DNA from: Epiperipatus broadwayi
Lineage: Eukaryota > Onychophora > Udeonychophora > Euonychophora > Peripatidae
Assembly: GCA_028023455.1 (NCBI GenBank)
Contig: JAQFVV010000186.1
Coordinates: 808,001 to 872,000, forward strand
DNA: 64,000 nucleotides
Direction: 5' to 3'
Made by a program: the position numbers and the translations under genes. Positions 1 to 12,410 of the stretch are shown here, in pieces. The notes beneath the pieces are model-generated. The model was not told the DNA's origin, ran no database searches, and worked only from the letters and a program-made list of their open reading frames with translations. How positions within the stretch are numbered: position 1 is the first letter of the stretch; each line of letters opens with the position of its first letter.

Positions 1-112
1 TAGTGGACTGATTTTCAAATTTAAATCCAATTCTCCAATAATCACTTTTGAAGAATTGTTGCAAAGTTGATTTAATGATTTTATATCTGGTTTACATTCA
101 AAAGCATTTACT

Positions 113-368
113 ATCATATAATTACCATTTCTTATGCAAGCGAATGAACTTGGATTCAAAACATTTTGGACTCATAGTTAAGTAAAAAATAAAAGGTTGC
201 TGCTAGAAGGTTGCATTAAATCCTGAAATTTAGATACTGTCCACAAGATAGAAACTAGTCTTGGGATATTGTATGAATGGGCACTAGATAGGAATTTTAT
301 GCACAAAACTTTTCCATTGATTACTCTGGCTTACACTGAGTGGCGTTAGTATATGGAGAGTTTTGCCT
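113..368 (+). repeat. Ribozyme-family repeat, copy H1 (decayed)
   Basis: This copy shares its order of blocks with the copies at 30147-30553 and 51260-51682: a 'ggttgctgctagaaggttgca' type block near 195, a ribozyme remnant near 235-265, then 'ggcactagatagg', 'ccattgatta' and the terminal 'tatggagagttttgcctctg' near 350. The 3' half of a hammerhead core is kept (GAAACTAGTC at 251-260 followed by TTGGGATATTG), but the CTGATGA half is deleted. It is non-coding and presumably dead. Confidence 0.7.
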
Positions 369-369
369 C

Positions 370-760
370 TGTTTCAAAAACACTCTTTCAGGGATGTTTT
401 GATCTTTTTGTCATCTTCTTCAAAATCTACGATTTACCAATGAAAGAAAAATCAAAAGTATTAAATATGTTTTAAGTGATTTATTTAAATAAGAATAATT
501 ATATTCAAAATAGAGACGCTAACCATGAAAGACATGATTTTCTTGAGTGTTAAAAAATCATATAATACAAAAGTAAAGTTTATTCCTTCACTATCAAGTC
601 TTCAGGGCAGTGGAGATGACGTGAAGCATTGTGGTTTTAATCTCTTTGTTCTCTATGTGATTCATAGGTTGTTTATTAGACTATGTGATAATCTGTAGAT
701 GGCATATGATGTAAGCATGTGAGATTTACAATGTTGATTAGTGCTATGGTTTAAAATTCA
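370..760. other. Unannotated AT-rich DNA
   Basis: No open frame, RNA gene or recognisable repeat was seen here. It lies between a ribozyme-family repeat and a G-rich tandem repeat. Confidence 0.5.
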
Positions 761-779
761 AATCAGGGCTGCTGTGTCA

Positions 780-1015
780 CTCATCTCTGACATCTGGATA
801 GTAGGGTCTGGTGCTTGGAAGGTCTCACAAGCCTGGGTTTTGGAGGGGATCTGGGTGCTGTAGGGATTAGTAGGGGCATTGGATGAGAGAGTCTGAGCTT
901 TGGAAATACCCCAAGGCCTGGTCCCTAGTCCTTAGTAGGGAGAGCTGGGACATGAGTGCTGCAGGAATTAGTACGGGTTTTCACTTTCTCATCTTCTGGA
1001 TGGTGGGGATGATGT
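780..1015 (+). repeat. G-rich imperfect tandem repeat
   Basis: This patch is clearly richer in G than its surroundings. Two units can be aligned: one starting near 807 (TCTGGTGCTTGGAAGG ... GCCTGG ... GTGCTGTAGGGATTAGTAGGGG) and one near 891 (TCTGAGCTTTGGAAAT ... GCCTGG ... GTGCTGCAGGAATTAGTACGGG). A CTCATCT block stands before the first unit and after the second. No coding potential was seen. It may be minisatellite or an old repeat. Confidence 0.5.
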
Positions 1016-2100
1016 GATAGCTGTGATCTATCTAGTTGCCATTGGTAAACTATGAGAGAAGCTATGAATGGCAAGATATATGCATATACAGTTCAAGGTT
1101 TTTCTGTTCTCGGTAAATCAAGTTCTGCATTGTAAATCATAGTTTGAATCTTGTATATCACTACATATAACATGTAAGTTCAAAGATTAATATTATGTTA
1201 ATAAATCATATTTTGAGAAAAACTAGACGATTTTATTTTTTTTAATACTTTTCTTCGTTCTTCTGGTCATTTTTTTTGCCCTATGTATTTCACCAAAGGG
1301 TTTTCAACTGGAAAAGTAACAATTTAAGCTTGATATTTTTTATCAAGATATTTTTATTATCAACTCTTTCTGGTGAAATCATAGTTTATAAAATAATAAC
1401 TGTATAAGGTTTTAACGACCAAATTATTGGTCTGTGCTAAGATAGTAATTTTTTTATTTAAATTATTTATGTTTATATGTTCATTCATAATATAAAAATA
1501 ATTTGCTGAAGTAATGCCAACAAATTTTCAGGTTATTGAATGTCTAATTAGATGTCTAGTCAAATAAAATATCTAGCTATTATTAATTGAAGGTTATGTG
1601 ATATTATCCAATTCTAAATAAGTTGACATTGTATTGGGGGGAGTAAGAGAAAAGACTGAAACAGCAGCTATGGTAAATGAATCATTAAAATATGATCAGA
1701 AGATTAATTAGAAAATAATTTGGGAAAAAGAGCAGAAAATTATGATATGAAAAAAATCATAAATGGGAAAAAAATCAATCATCATAATATGTTTTTAATT
1801 CATAGAAAAATAATTAATATTAAAAACAAAATATAAAAAATGAAAAATTATTTCTAAAATGATAGATCAATATATATTCTGAAAAAATTGGAAGACCTGC
1901 ATTTATTTTCTGTTTTTATTATTTAAGGTTTTATAAATCAATAGTAACTCTCAAAATTGTGAGTGCTTGCAATAGGTCTTAAAATTCTCAATCTTGAATC
2001 CGTTTACTTTGTAATCTGGCATACTACTGTCAAGTAGATGGTCTTTACATTTTTAAAAAGAAAACAGGAAGATTGAATAATAGAACATAAGGATTATGCA
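1016..2100. other. Unannotated AT-rich DNA
   Basis: Only short A and T runs and stop-filled frames. Nothing recognisable was seen before the LINE that starts near 2100. Confidence 0.5.
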
Positions 2101-5100
2101 TACATAATAAAGGAGTTTGCTGCTAACTGAAAGGAGATTATTTGATTCCTCTTCGAGATCTTAAAAAAACTGAGTGATGCAAATTTCTAATGTCTACACC
2201 ATATGTTATTGCAGTTGCAGCTGTTTTTACTGCATGATTATTCATATAATGCATAAACATGGATGGGATTCTCATTAAATGCATCAGTGGGTTGAGTTAA
2301 TTGGCTTTTTACCTCTAAGTTTAAGATCAAGAAATGCATGGTCTTTCTTTTTAGTTGCCTGACAGTTCTTAACTGAAATATAAGTTGAGTTTTTTTGAAG
2401 GCAGAATAAATGTGTGTATGAATGAATTTTTAAAAATAGATGTGATGACAGACAAAATTAAACTATGACTCTTATTCTCAAGAAGCTGGAAAGTCACCAG
2501 CCAAGACAATGGTTGCTGGATAAAGATGGAGTGTGGTAGAATCTTCCGATTGCAAACATAAACTGCTATTTGATAATGGGTTTTTTGTTTAGATACTTAT
2601 AAATGTAGATCATTTTCAAGTGAAGGAAGATTGCAAGAATTGGAAAAAGATCTTTCATATTAAATAAGAAATCATTGGATTTAATGAAATTACAATACCT
2701 GAAGTGACAACTGATTTAAAAAGTGGAAATATACTGGACTACAAAGGCTCAAACATTGAAATCACAAATGGAGTAGGATTTATTATAAATAAATAGTGGA
2801 AGAGCAATATTGTAGAGATAGATGCAGATATAGTGGCATGATTAGTTATTCAACTTAATGATAGATAACAAATGCAGATAATATAGGTTTATTTCCCAAC
2901 AAGTTCTTATTGAGATGTACAAAAGGCTTTTAATCAAACCAAACAACATTTTAAAATTGTCATGGTAGACTTTTAATACTAGAACTGATAAACAATTGAA
3001 AGATAGAAGGGTTGTGGGTAAATTTATTTATGGTGATAGAAATGAGAAAGGACATAGACTTGTGAAGTTTTCAGAAAAAGGAAAACTTTATGAATTCTTT
3101 CTTTGAAAAAAAAAATGCTAAAGAGAAATGGAGACATGAAAGCAATCAAAAGTACAACAGAATTGGATTATAATATTGACTAATAGAAAATATGTATTTT
3201 GAGATTTCAATGATCTTTAAAAACATTCCAACAAATTTAAATTAGAAGCTGAAAATCATTTTATAATTTTAACAGATTTTGAACATGATTCATATTTGAA
3301 AAAAAATATTAGGAAGATAATTGGCACACTTTTAAAAACTGCAAAGATAATTAGAATAAAAAAGCAGCAATTGACCAGTAAAATTTCTACTGAGACTAGA
3401 AAATTTATGAAGAAAAGAAGGGATATGAAAATATATAAAAATGATTCATTAAAAGGTTTGAATATCTCAAATTTTGTAAAATGGTGTAAAAAAAGGTTAA
3501 AATGTAAAGGAAAACTATAGAAATGAATAAAAGTCTCAAAAATATAAAACAACATTATGATATTGATAGAAAACTTATTGCTTCAATAAGAAAAAAATGG
3601 AATTATTACTAAAAAGAAAAATGCCATCATGAAATGTATAAAAGAGTTCTATCAAGAATTATATAGCAATAAAAAATCAAGAAAAAATATTCCCTACAAC
3701 TACTAACAATATCCTTTGAATTGCTCAGGATTTTAAATGAAGAAATGAAAAACACAAATCTATGAAGGAAAAAAAGCTCCAGGTAATCGTGGAATTATAA
3801 TTGATATTTTAATAAAAGCAGGTGATAAAATAGAAAAATTGTTGGTAAAGTTATGAACCCAATGTCTGAATGATAAGGATATACTAGATGATTGGAAGGA
3901 TGTAGCATTACTATTAAAAAAAAGGTGATAAAGAAGATATTAGAAATTACAGATCTATCAGTCTTTTATCAGTTGTATGCAAAATTTTTACCGATGTAAT
4001 TGCAAATCATCTACAATAAACTTTAGATTTTTAACAATCGAAAGGATAAGCTGGATTTAAAAGTGTTTTTATTACAGTGGATCATATCGAAGTACTGAGA
4101 GAAGTTAGAGAAGAGCCAATGAATATGAATTGTCATCATGCTTTGGATTTGTAGATTATAAAAAAGGCATTTGATTCTATAAGCATTTCTTCAATGATTA
4201 AAGCATTGGATCATCGAGATATAGACCCAGAATATTATCATATTCTGAAGAATATTTATAGAAATGCAAATGCAATGAAATCTACATAGTGATATTAAAA
4301 AGACTAACATTGAGAAGGATTATGATAAGGTCACTCATAAAATTTTTTACAGCCATTTTGCAAGATGTATTTTGCGAATGTAAATGAGAAACTAAGGGAG
4401 TAAAAATAAATGGTGATTATCTGTCATCTAGATTTTGCAAATGATACACTTGCTTTTGCAAATATTGCTTGAGTGTCAGGAAATGCAAAAATTATCAGAT
4501 GAAAGTAAGAAAAAACATAAATGTTAAAAAGATTAAAATAATATGCAATAGATTTTTTTTCAAAAGATGAAAATAAAGACTAATAATGATGAATTAGAAG
4601 AAGGTAACACATACAAATATCTTGATCAGATTATTATTTCAGATGGAAATATAATGGATGAAATTAATCATGGAATTAAACTTGGTTAGAATACTTTTGG
4701 TACAAATAACTTAATATTAAAAGGAAATATATCTGTGTTTGAAAAGAAAGGTTTATAATAAACATATTTTACCAATTTTTTTCTATGGATCTAAGGATTG
4801 AACAGTTAAGATAGAAGAGACTTCAAACCACTTAATGAAGTATGGAGAGATATATGTTAGGAGTTACAAGAAGAGATCAAAAATGAAATACATGGTGAGC
4901 GAACAAACAGGTATGACATCACTGAAAGACACAAGAGACTGAATTGGAGCTGGGATAGACATATTTTTAGAAGATATGATAACAGATGGACAGTTGAAAT
5001 CTTAAACTGGATTCCAAGAGATTGTAAATAACCTAGAAAGAAACCAAATGTGAGATGAATAAATGAGATAGGAAAGTGTGTTGGGGTGATGTGGAGAAGA

Positions 5101-5196
5101 AACGTGAGAGATCAGAGAAACCGAATTAAACTTGGAGCCACCTTTATACTGCACTGAATTAGTAATGATTGACAATGATGATGATGATGATGTTTA
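2100..5196 (+). mobile_element. RTE-type LINE, near full length, dead (copy L1)
   Basis: This non-LTR retrotransposon once encoded an apurinic endonuclease plus reverse transcriptase. Pieces readable across frameshifts include an endonuclease part near 2600-3100 (GVGFIINK, VYFPTSS-like), a basic linker at 3296-3520, an RT entry near 3850-3990 (LNDKDILDDWKDVALL, then NYRSISLLSVVCKIF), RT motif A near 4147-4180 (GFVDY-KKAFDSI), and a C-terminal region near 4760-5170 (KHILPIFFYGSKD, RDQRNRIKLGATFILH). It ends in a GAT-type simple repeat at about 5172-5192, as RTE elements usually do. The 5' part (2190-2440) matches the leader of the copy at 15366-18541. Many stops and frameshifts make it inactive. 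No clear target duplication was seen. Confidence 0.85.
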
Positions 5197-6010
5197 AATC
5201 TATAATCATATCAACACTCAGGGTTTTTTTTAATAAAAAAGATGCCAGAACTCACTTTTTGTCAAGCTTTTTACTAAATAAATTTATATTCAAATATCAT
5301 TTAAATGAAATTTAAAGCAGTTTTTCCAATGCCATGAAGCAAATAAAAAAATTAAAATTTATCATATTTTTTTTATTTTAGACATGTCAAATCTAAAGTT
5401 AAATAAACAAATATACAATTAATAACTAAATGTAAAATGAAATTGTAAAACTTTATATAATTGAATAAAAGTTTATAGTGATTTCCAAAGTTTTGTCCAA
5501 TTCTTGTCTCCTTTCTTTTCCTTAGTGTTAGTGTCTATAGTCGAATGAGGTTCTCTGCTTGAGATGATCCAGGAACATCAACTTGTACCAATATTTCCAT
5601 ATTTTTTGGTCTGGACTTTTTATTAATGGAAGTAACTGGAAATGTTTTTCATTTTTAAACTTGGGGTAAACTTTTACATTAAAAAAATAAATGAAAATAA
5701 ATTAAGATCGATTACATAAATACGTAAAATTCATTCTGTAATAAAGAATTAACTTTTAACAAATTATTCACAATGTACTGTTTTTTTGTTATAATTTTCA
5801 ATAAACATAACTACGGATCAAGATTCCCAAACTTATTTAGTCTATCAGTTACTTCTGAAAAAAAAATTACTCAGTGCCTCCTTGTGAATCTGTCTTATTT
5901 GTATGATCAAGCAGAAAGATGCAGTTATAAATTTGCATTTATTTATGTTTTCTTTCTATCAACATCTTACACAGCTTATACAAAATGATCCAAAAATGTT
6001 TTTTTTTTTT
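5197..6010. other. Unannotated AT-rich DNA
   Basis: No credible gene. Short frames around 5773-6139 overlap one another in different frames and resemble no family I know. Confidence 0.5.
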
Positions 6011-6019
6011 TTAAAATTC

Positions 6020-7800
6020 TCGTGCCTTTTCCGGTTCATTTTGCACCACGTCTGTCTCCACTTTCGTTTGAGTTCGTCCTGTCCAAGTCGTGCCCGTGTC
6101 TCAAAAGCCCGGCCATACCGTTCTTCATGCAGTTTTTAGTTCCCAAATCCTGGTGGCCCGGTGGTCCAGGCCCCAGCCGGTTGCTCCTCTTTGCCGCAAT
6201 CCTGCCCAGCCGGGGTTGCGATTTGTTTCTCTGCACCGGTTGGGGAGGCTCCAGTGTTTCTTCATGCATATTACAGGTTTCCGGGCTTTTGATAACCCTT
6301 TGCATCACCAAAGGACGTGGGCAAGGAGGACAAGTTAACTTGATTATAAAGCCCGCTTTGGTCCTTCCATCAGTTCTTGTTTTCTGAGCTTTGTTTTACA
6401 GTCAGTCTTAATCGGGTAGTGCTTCATTTGCTCGGTAGCTGAAAAATGTCCCCAGTTGTCTGTAGCTCTTTGACCCATTTACTGGGTATGGGTGGTGGTG
6501 TTCGTGGGCTCCACGTTTCTTCCTCTGTCCTTTTCCCTTTATTGTGGTTTTCTTAAGCTTGAAAGTTCTTCAAACTAAAACACCTTGGGCTGGAGCCAAG
6601 TCCTTCGGTCGTGGTCGCACCTGGCCAGCTGATGTTCAGTTTTTCCTTCCACGCATCTGGTGCAGGCTGAATTATACCATCCTGAAAACCCTTGGTCGGT
6701 TTGAGGATGGGCAAGGGTTGATACATGGAAACACCACTTTTAACAATGCCCTGCCGGGAGTGAGAGGGAGTCTTGAGAGAGGTTTGTTCCTTCTTGGTTT
6801 TGTCCAAAGTCCGCTGGTGGTTCTCCTCATCCTGTTTTGGAGAGGGCTGGAAACCCAAGGATTTTCGTGGATTTTCTGAATATCTTGATGGTGGTAACAC
6901 CCCTACTGATTTTCCAGGCCACAGTTTGCCGGGTCGATGGCCAGATTGAATTTGCCAGCATTCGTCCAGCAGTGGTATAGCCTTGGCAGGTATTTCTCAG
7001 AAGGGAGGAAGATGGTAACATCATCCACATATGAAATATGGTGTAGTTTCTCCCTTAGTGCCAGCACAAAGACTCCTGATAGTTATTTTTCCACATCTTA
7101 TATGGAAGGTTTTGCGGCATCACGGAGTCAAAGGCGCGCAAAGTCATTTGAACAGCAATGGGCCCTGATTTTCGATGTGATCTTACATGCTCCACCAGCA
7201 GCATGAAGCGCTGCACCGCCTCAATGGTGGATGTGCCTTTGCATGCAAACTGGTGTACAGAGATCCTGGTAAGTAATTGCTGCTGGATCCTATCCTTAAC
7301 CAATGATTCAATTGATTTGATGATTAGTGGGAACATAGAGATAGGTCTAATGTTAGATAAACTGGATGGATTGGTGAATTTTTTCATGTATGGTACAAGA
7401 GCAATTGGATACAGGTCAGGAACACTTTGAAAGTCCCTGGCCAGCATATCAACTACTCTCCGTACTATCGGAGCTGTGAAATGGCCAAGGTGCAACAATA
7501 CAAATCGGGGTATGCCATGTAAACCAGGATGCACGTGGAATGCCATGTAAACCAGGATGCATGTGTTCAGGATAGGATTGAAGCATCTGGATGATTTGTT
7601 CCTCTGTTATATTGTGTTCACCAACTTCTTGTTTATCATCCCAGATGCTACCGATGTCAAACTTTTGACTTTGGGTTTTTCTCTTAAAGTGCTCATGTAT
7701 CTTATCTACCATTGCAGCCCAGAGTAGTTGTGGTTGTCTATGTTGATTAATGATGGGATAGGTTTTGTAGCCAATGGCCAATCTCAGGTAGTTCACATAA
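6020..7800 (-). mobile_element. GC-richer LINE remnant (reverse transcriptase), dead
   Basis: Read on the minus strand from 7800 downward, this keeps a non-LTR reverse transcriptase. A pre-RT segment (ITEEQIIQMLQSYP ... HPGLHGIPRFVLLHL) lies at about 7500-7640. Then comes YPIALVPYMKKFTNPSSLSN and IRPISMFPLIIKSIESLVKD (about 7290-7420), then STIEAVQRFMLLVEH (about 7195-7245). RT motif A follows as LRAFDSVMPQNLPYKMW (near 7090-7150). A degenerate active-site region (WMMLPSSSLLR, normally YADD-like) lies near 7000-7030. The sequence from 6020 to about 6900 is GC-rich and unidentified; it is probably the element's 3' part. Base composition is unlike the rest of the window. The clade (CR1/Jockey-like or other) cannot be set by eye. 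Confidence 0.7.
7511..7564 (+). repeat. Short local tandem duplication inside the minus-strand LINE
   Basis: A block of about 23 bases beginning TGCCATGTAAACCAGGATGC occurs at 7511 and again at 7541, with a few bases between. In the LINE frame it duplicates the HPGLHGI motif, so it arose after or during decay of that copy. Confidence 0.7.
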
Positions 7801-8365
7801 TTTTATTGTGTTGCCAAATAAATCGTGGCCCTTTTGTCACAACATGTTGTGTGAGCAACTCTGTTTTCCCTGTATGTTTCTTTAACAACAGATTCTAATC
7901 AGAAAAACTGTTATTGTTGCTAGTAAAGTAAGTGTAAGTGTTGTGAGTGTTAATATATTAAAAAAATAAAAAAAAGATCAGAGGCATTCGATTTTTGTTT
8001 TATTTTTATGATACTGCTCTTTAGAACCATATATAAGTATGAACTTTCAACTGCTGAATTAAAATAACAAATAAAAAGTTTATTTTGAAAATTTCTATAT
8101 ATACATTATGCTAATGATTATTATAGTCTTACCAAGTCTAAGGAGGATTTATAAAATTTTTAATATGTGGAAGCAGTTCTATTGCATTTAGTAATCAATG
8201 TCAATGACATCAAATAATTTATCAGTTTTGATATAAAAAAATATCTTCGCAAACATCACTCAGTTTAATTATCTTGATAGTTTTCAAAGAGAAAGATGGA
8301 CTTGGATATTGTTGTACAATACAAATTTCAATATATTGCTGCTGCATTTATTATAATACTATAAT
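7801..8365. other. Unannotated AT-rich DNA
   Basis: No recognisable feature between two LINE remnants. Confidence 0.5.
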
Positions 8366-8369
8366 TACT

Positions 8370-8650
8370 TCAGTACATAGTTTACTTATATATAGGATTG
8401 TTATTCTGCCAATTTTATTATGTGGAAATGAAACATGGACTCATTGTATTATTGTAACATTAAGGCAATGGAAAAAAATATTGATAAAATTTTTAAAAAT
8501 ATAATGACAAAATCATGTGACCAATCTATGTTTTCAATCTTCCTGGATGAGATGATGTTGAATATACTATTATAAAGGTGCATCTTCATTGATTGGACAT
8601 AGCAGACTTCCTTAAACAGTATTGTATGATGAACTTGAGAATTGCTTTTA
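8370..8650 (+). mobile_element. LINE 3' coding fragment (reverse transcriptase C-terminus)
   Basis: The frame at 8385-8504 reads RIVILPILLCGNETWTH, which fits the common LINE motif 'VLPVLLYGSETWTL', followed by WKKILIKFLKI. Further downstream near 8577-8645 are DW(A/T)-type and LKQYCMMNL residues that resemble 'GHV-R-MPDxRLPKQVLYGEL'. It is a short, dead remnant. The family differs from the RTE copies elsewhere in the window. Confidence 0.55.
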
Positions 8651-8723
8651 TAAGAGAAGCAGATTTTCTTTTATAATATAAATAATATTTCAAAGTCATT
8701 TGAAAAGTGATAATATTTATTGC

Positions 8724-8783
8724 TTTTTTCATATGTCATAGCATCGGCGGGGGCGCGAACCCCCCACCCTCTTCACCAACCAC
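8724..8783 (-). mobile_element. tRNA-derived SINE-A, copy A1 (truncated and diverged)
   Basis: On the minus strand it reads a B-box-like GGTTCGCGCCC, then CCGATGCTATGACATATG and an A tail (T run at 8724-8729). This matches the 3' part of the copies at 25863-25934, 44929-45030 and 52411-52500. The A-box region is altered (TGGTTGGTGAAGAGG). A GC-rich block follows directly at 8783-8810. Confidence 0.65.
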
Positions 8784-8832
8784 TTTTTTTGTGGGGGGCT
8801 ACGCCCTCTCGAAAATATGGCTGAAAGTATAA

Positions 8833-8833
<1 letters not shown>

Positions 8834-8885
<52 letters not shown>

Positions 8886-8919
8886 AAGGGAGGGAGGGAG
8901 GGAGAGAGAGAGAGAGAGC
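8834..8919 (+). repeat. Compound microsatellite (TG)n(GA)n(GGGA)n
   Basis: A TG run is followed by a GA run, then a GGGA/GGAA block and a second GA run. The frames that pass through it give only VCVC and RERE or SLSL low-complexity peptides and are not genes. Confidence 0.95.
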
Positions 8920-9254
8920 GCTAGAGCTACAAGTGGGCAACGTAGGACATGTTTTCGAACTACAGAAGAAGTTACAGGAAAATTGCAAGATATCGAATCA
9001 ACGGACTCCAGCAAGTATTATGCATACAATACATGTGGAAATATTTGTGGTATATAGATAGGATTGTAGATTCGTAGCAAAACTAAGAGTTTTAATATTT
9101 TATTTGTATTTCTATTTTTTCTTGTTTATCTGGAGTTAGAATGGCCACCTAGTGGCAGCTGATGGTGATTATGCTCTTGAATATAAATATACGAATAGTC
9201 GAATATATAAAAATTAAAAAAAAATGTATATGGCTTTACTGCTCCATACGAATT

Positions 9255-9325
9255 TCGAGTGCTAGAATCGATCATGGGACCTTCCGATTCCAAATCGGTC
9301 GCTCTACCAACTGGACCAAATCACA
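9255..9325 (-). repeat. tRNA-like sequence, family C copy C1 (pseudo-tRNA or SINE head)
   Basis: On the minus strand there is an A-box-like CCAGTTGGTAGAGC (about 9301-9314), then an anticodon arm CCGA-TTTGGAA-TCGG with TGG at the anticodon position (Pro type), then a B-box-like GATCGATTCTAGC (about 9261-9275). The acceptor stem is not convincing. A second copy lies at 27765-27836, so this is better read as a repeat than as a working tRNA gene. Confidence 0.55.
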
Positions 9326-9329
9326 CAGG

Positions 9330-12150
9330 ATAAAAAAAAAAATCCAAGACAATCCGATGCTGATTTTTTTTAATTAATAGTATTAATAGTTAATAGGTTG
9401 TGTGAAGGGAATGATGAGGTAGTATATTTTTTAAAAATTTATATAAACTTAAGTAATAATGATGTACTAAAAATTTAAAAAATATATATATTTCAAGTTT
9501 GAAAGTGAAACAACTTGAGGTTTTATCATCACCCACTTCATATCAAGATGTTTTAAGTTATAAATATTTTAGAATGTTAAATATTATCTTTACAGTGTTG
9601 AAATGAACTTTAATTAAAAGTTTAAAATTTGATTGTCTATATATTTAATAATAACAACAACAAAGTATTTAAGAGATCTAAATTGTAAATCTAATTTATA
9701 AGTGTTTTTTTTTATATTCTTCTTGTAAAAAAAATAAACTGTTAAACTTACTTTACAATGAATAAAGATAAAACGACCTTAATTAAATAGATCACTGCGA
9801 AAGAAATTATTTCGTAGCGCCACACAGTAAATAGTGGAAAAGATGACACTTCTTAATAGATTACTTAGTTGCCGGGTGAAGTTTATGATTTTTTTATTTG
9901 CCATTTTTTTTTTTTTAATTTTTTAATTAATCTTGTTTAAAATCTTCACAATATATAAACCCCGAATCAAAATATAGTATACTCCCACTTTTATTGATGA
10001 ATTTATTGCAAGTCTAAAGGTCTCTTAGAATACACATCTCCCATGATTATAATGTGAAATTCAAATACAAATAAAATTGGATTTTTTTTTTTCTAGTAGG
10101 ATTTAGAGTGCACATTTATGGTGGAGAGGGAATCATACATATATGACACTGTCACATTCCATACTGTGACTCATATTCCAGACATATTAGCAGCATAATA
10201 TTTTTTTGGTGAATATACATGTTAACTAAGGGTAGTGCTGCAAGCTGTTTGGAGAGAGAATCAGCCCCCTTTTTGCTTGAACACATTATTGTAGTAACAA
10301 ACCAATAGAAATAATTTCCACAGGTAGCATAAATAATAAATTGTTAGTATATTTGGTGATATGATTTCAGATGGATATTTTGTTTACTTTTGGAGGATAT
10401 AAAATCAATAAATATCAGTGCTTTAATAACAAAAGCAAAAAGTACATATACAGAAACAATAAAATAAAATATTTAAATTACCTAAGAAGCATTCTGCCAT
10501 AACATTTAGTATACAGACAAGCCACATTCACAGCCTAGGGTTTGAGTTCAGGACCAAATCTTAAAGGATTGGGATTGATTTAATTCATTCAAATTTGAAT
10601 GGAAATGTATTTAGCCATTAAATAAAGGTTCCAGATTACTTTGGGATAGTTACCATAAGTTTCAATACATTAAATTAAAAAAAAACAATATGATTATTAA
10701 CATAAAGTTATATTCATAACTTGTACTATCACACCCCTAAGATTCATTCCATAATTTACCATTACAGAAGTTCAAATTCTATGCAAGAAAATAATATTAT
10801 TTCCCAAAACATACTAATGAAATTATTTCTGATAGCAAGGATATGATAGAATTTTAGAATCTAAAATCACAAGTCTTTTTTTTTTTTTGATGATTCTTGC
10901 TTTTTAATAGTAAAAAGATATGCCTTGCATTTAGAAATTTCAGACATCATTAGATTCTTGCATGATAAATAAAGGGCTACAGGGCATGCAATCTTTTAGT
11001 TGCCATAAATGGATTTGTCTTTGATGAATATTTTATTGATTTATTACATTTAATAAATCAAATCTATTTAATAAAAGTGTAAGCTGAAATAGATATTTTA
11101 ATTTAATCCTTAATAATCAATTGTCATAAAAATCACACAGATTCCTGGTCATTCTCTGGATTCAATGAATAGTTGTATAATGGAAATTGTAATGAGATGA
11201 AAATTATGTCATAAACAATGAACAGTAAGTGTCATAATATAGGTCAGTTATAGTTATGATGCTACCAAAATAAAAAGTTGCTGGATGTGAATATTATTTT
11301 GATGCTTCAAGAATGTATTATAATTAGATGCATGAGGAGTTGGATGCACATGAGTTGTCATAATGATCCAGTCATATGCTGAAGTATGATTTTGATGAAT
11401 ATTATCTTTGGTAAAAAAATTAAGATTTATTTTTTTAGATCTTAAATAATAAATTCTGATAAATTGATGACTATTTTTGCAGCTATCATTAAAGTGAAAA
11501 AAAATTGTTTAATTAAAGATCTACCTAATAATACTTAATTACAACATTATTTTCACCATTGTTATATTTTATACCAAGATCTTCATTTTTTTTTTTTGCA
11601 AACCGACCACATAAATAATTTTTTACTGAATCGCAGGTCATAGAAAATGAATTTTCTAAAGAAATTCCACCATACCTATGAAGAACAACAGCAAAAATTG
11701 GACCAAAACTTAAAGACCTATAACAAATTAAGTAACTCATACTCATTTATGAATTGAACATTTTTATGAAACAAATTCATAAAAAACTAACAACATATTA
11801 GAAAAGAAAAAAAGAATTCAATGTGATTCCTGCTATTATTGTATTCATTCATTCATTTTTGTAACATCAGGTTTAAAAACTATATAGATGGTAATTAATC
11901 ATACATGACTTAATTTCATGCATTTCATTTTTGAAAATCTTTGCTTGTGATGTTACATCCAAAAAGAAATGTTATTTTTCTGGATGCCTTTGAAATTATA
12001 AACAGTCAATGGACTCCATGTCATAGTGTTGAGCATTCCACAACAAAGATGGCCACCATCAATTGGAGAGTATTGGATTGTGTATACATTTCTAGAAGCT
12101 GTTATTATTTTTTTATATAATTGTTTGAACTATACTGTACCAGGCTATCT
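9330..12150. other. Unannotated AT-rich DNA
   Basis: No gene was found. A block near 10210-10262 (GTGCTGCAAGCTGTTTGGAG, AGAGAATCAG) recurs in similar form near 20156-20200 (GTGCTGTAGACAGTTTGGAG, AGAGAACCAG), showing a short dispersed repeat. Otherwise only A/T runs and short chance frames were seen. Confidence 0.5.
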
Positions 12151-12156
12151 CACTAA

Positions 12157-12410
12157 TTATCATCATCATCAACCACTATCAATCCACTGCAGGATGAAGG
12201 TCTTTCCAAGTTCAATCCTTCTCCAATCTTTAGCTTCTCTTCTCCACATCACCCCTGCTTACTTTCTTATTTCATCCAAACATCTCACATGTGGTCTCTT
12301 TCTGGGTTCTTTACAATCTCTTGGAAACCAATTTAAGATTTCAATTGTCCATCTATTATCATCTCTTCTAGCAATGTGCCAGCCCAAATCCACTTCAGTC
12401 TTTTAATAAA
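12157..12410 (-). mobile_element. RTE LINE 3' fragment (copy L2)
   Basis: On the plus strand it begins with CATCATCATCA, the complement of the GAT-type tail, and continues as the complement of the RTE 3' coding end: 'CACTGCAGGATGAAGGTCTT', 'CCAATCTTTAGCTTCTCTTC', then the GHIARR-type block near 12365-12385. Only the last 250 bases of the element are present, the 5' truncation typical of LINEs. Confidence 0.8.

Noticed and set aside
3256-3555. Minus-strand frame of 99 codons (and its twin at 16613-16990)
   Set aside because: Both are antisense shadows of the basic linker of the RTE LINE, occurring at the same place in two copies.
6022-6387. Overlapping plus-strand open frames of 80-120 codons
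   Set aside because: They lie in a GC-richer LINE remnant read on the opposite strand. GC content lengthens chance frames, and none has a recognisable motif.
8773-9061. Open frames on both strands through the microsatellite
   Set aside because: Their peptides are only SLSL/RERE/VCVC repeats from the simple sequence.
9255-9325. Functional tRNA gene (Pro type)
   Set aside because: The acceptor stem does not close convincingly, and a diverged second copy with the same body is at 27765, which points to a repeat.
12026-12406. 126-codon plus-strand frame
   Set aside because: Its second half is the antisense of an RTE LINE 3' end; the first half has no family resemblance.
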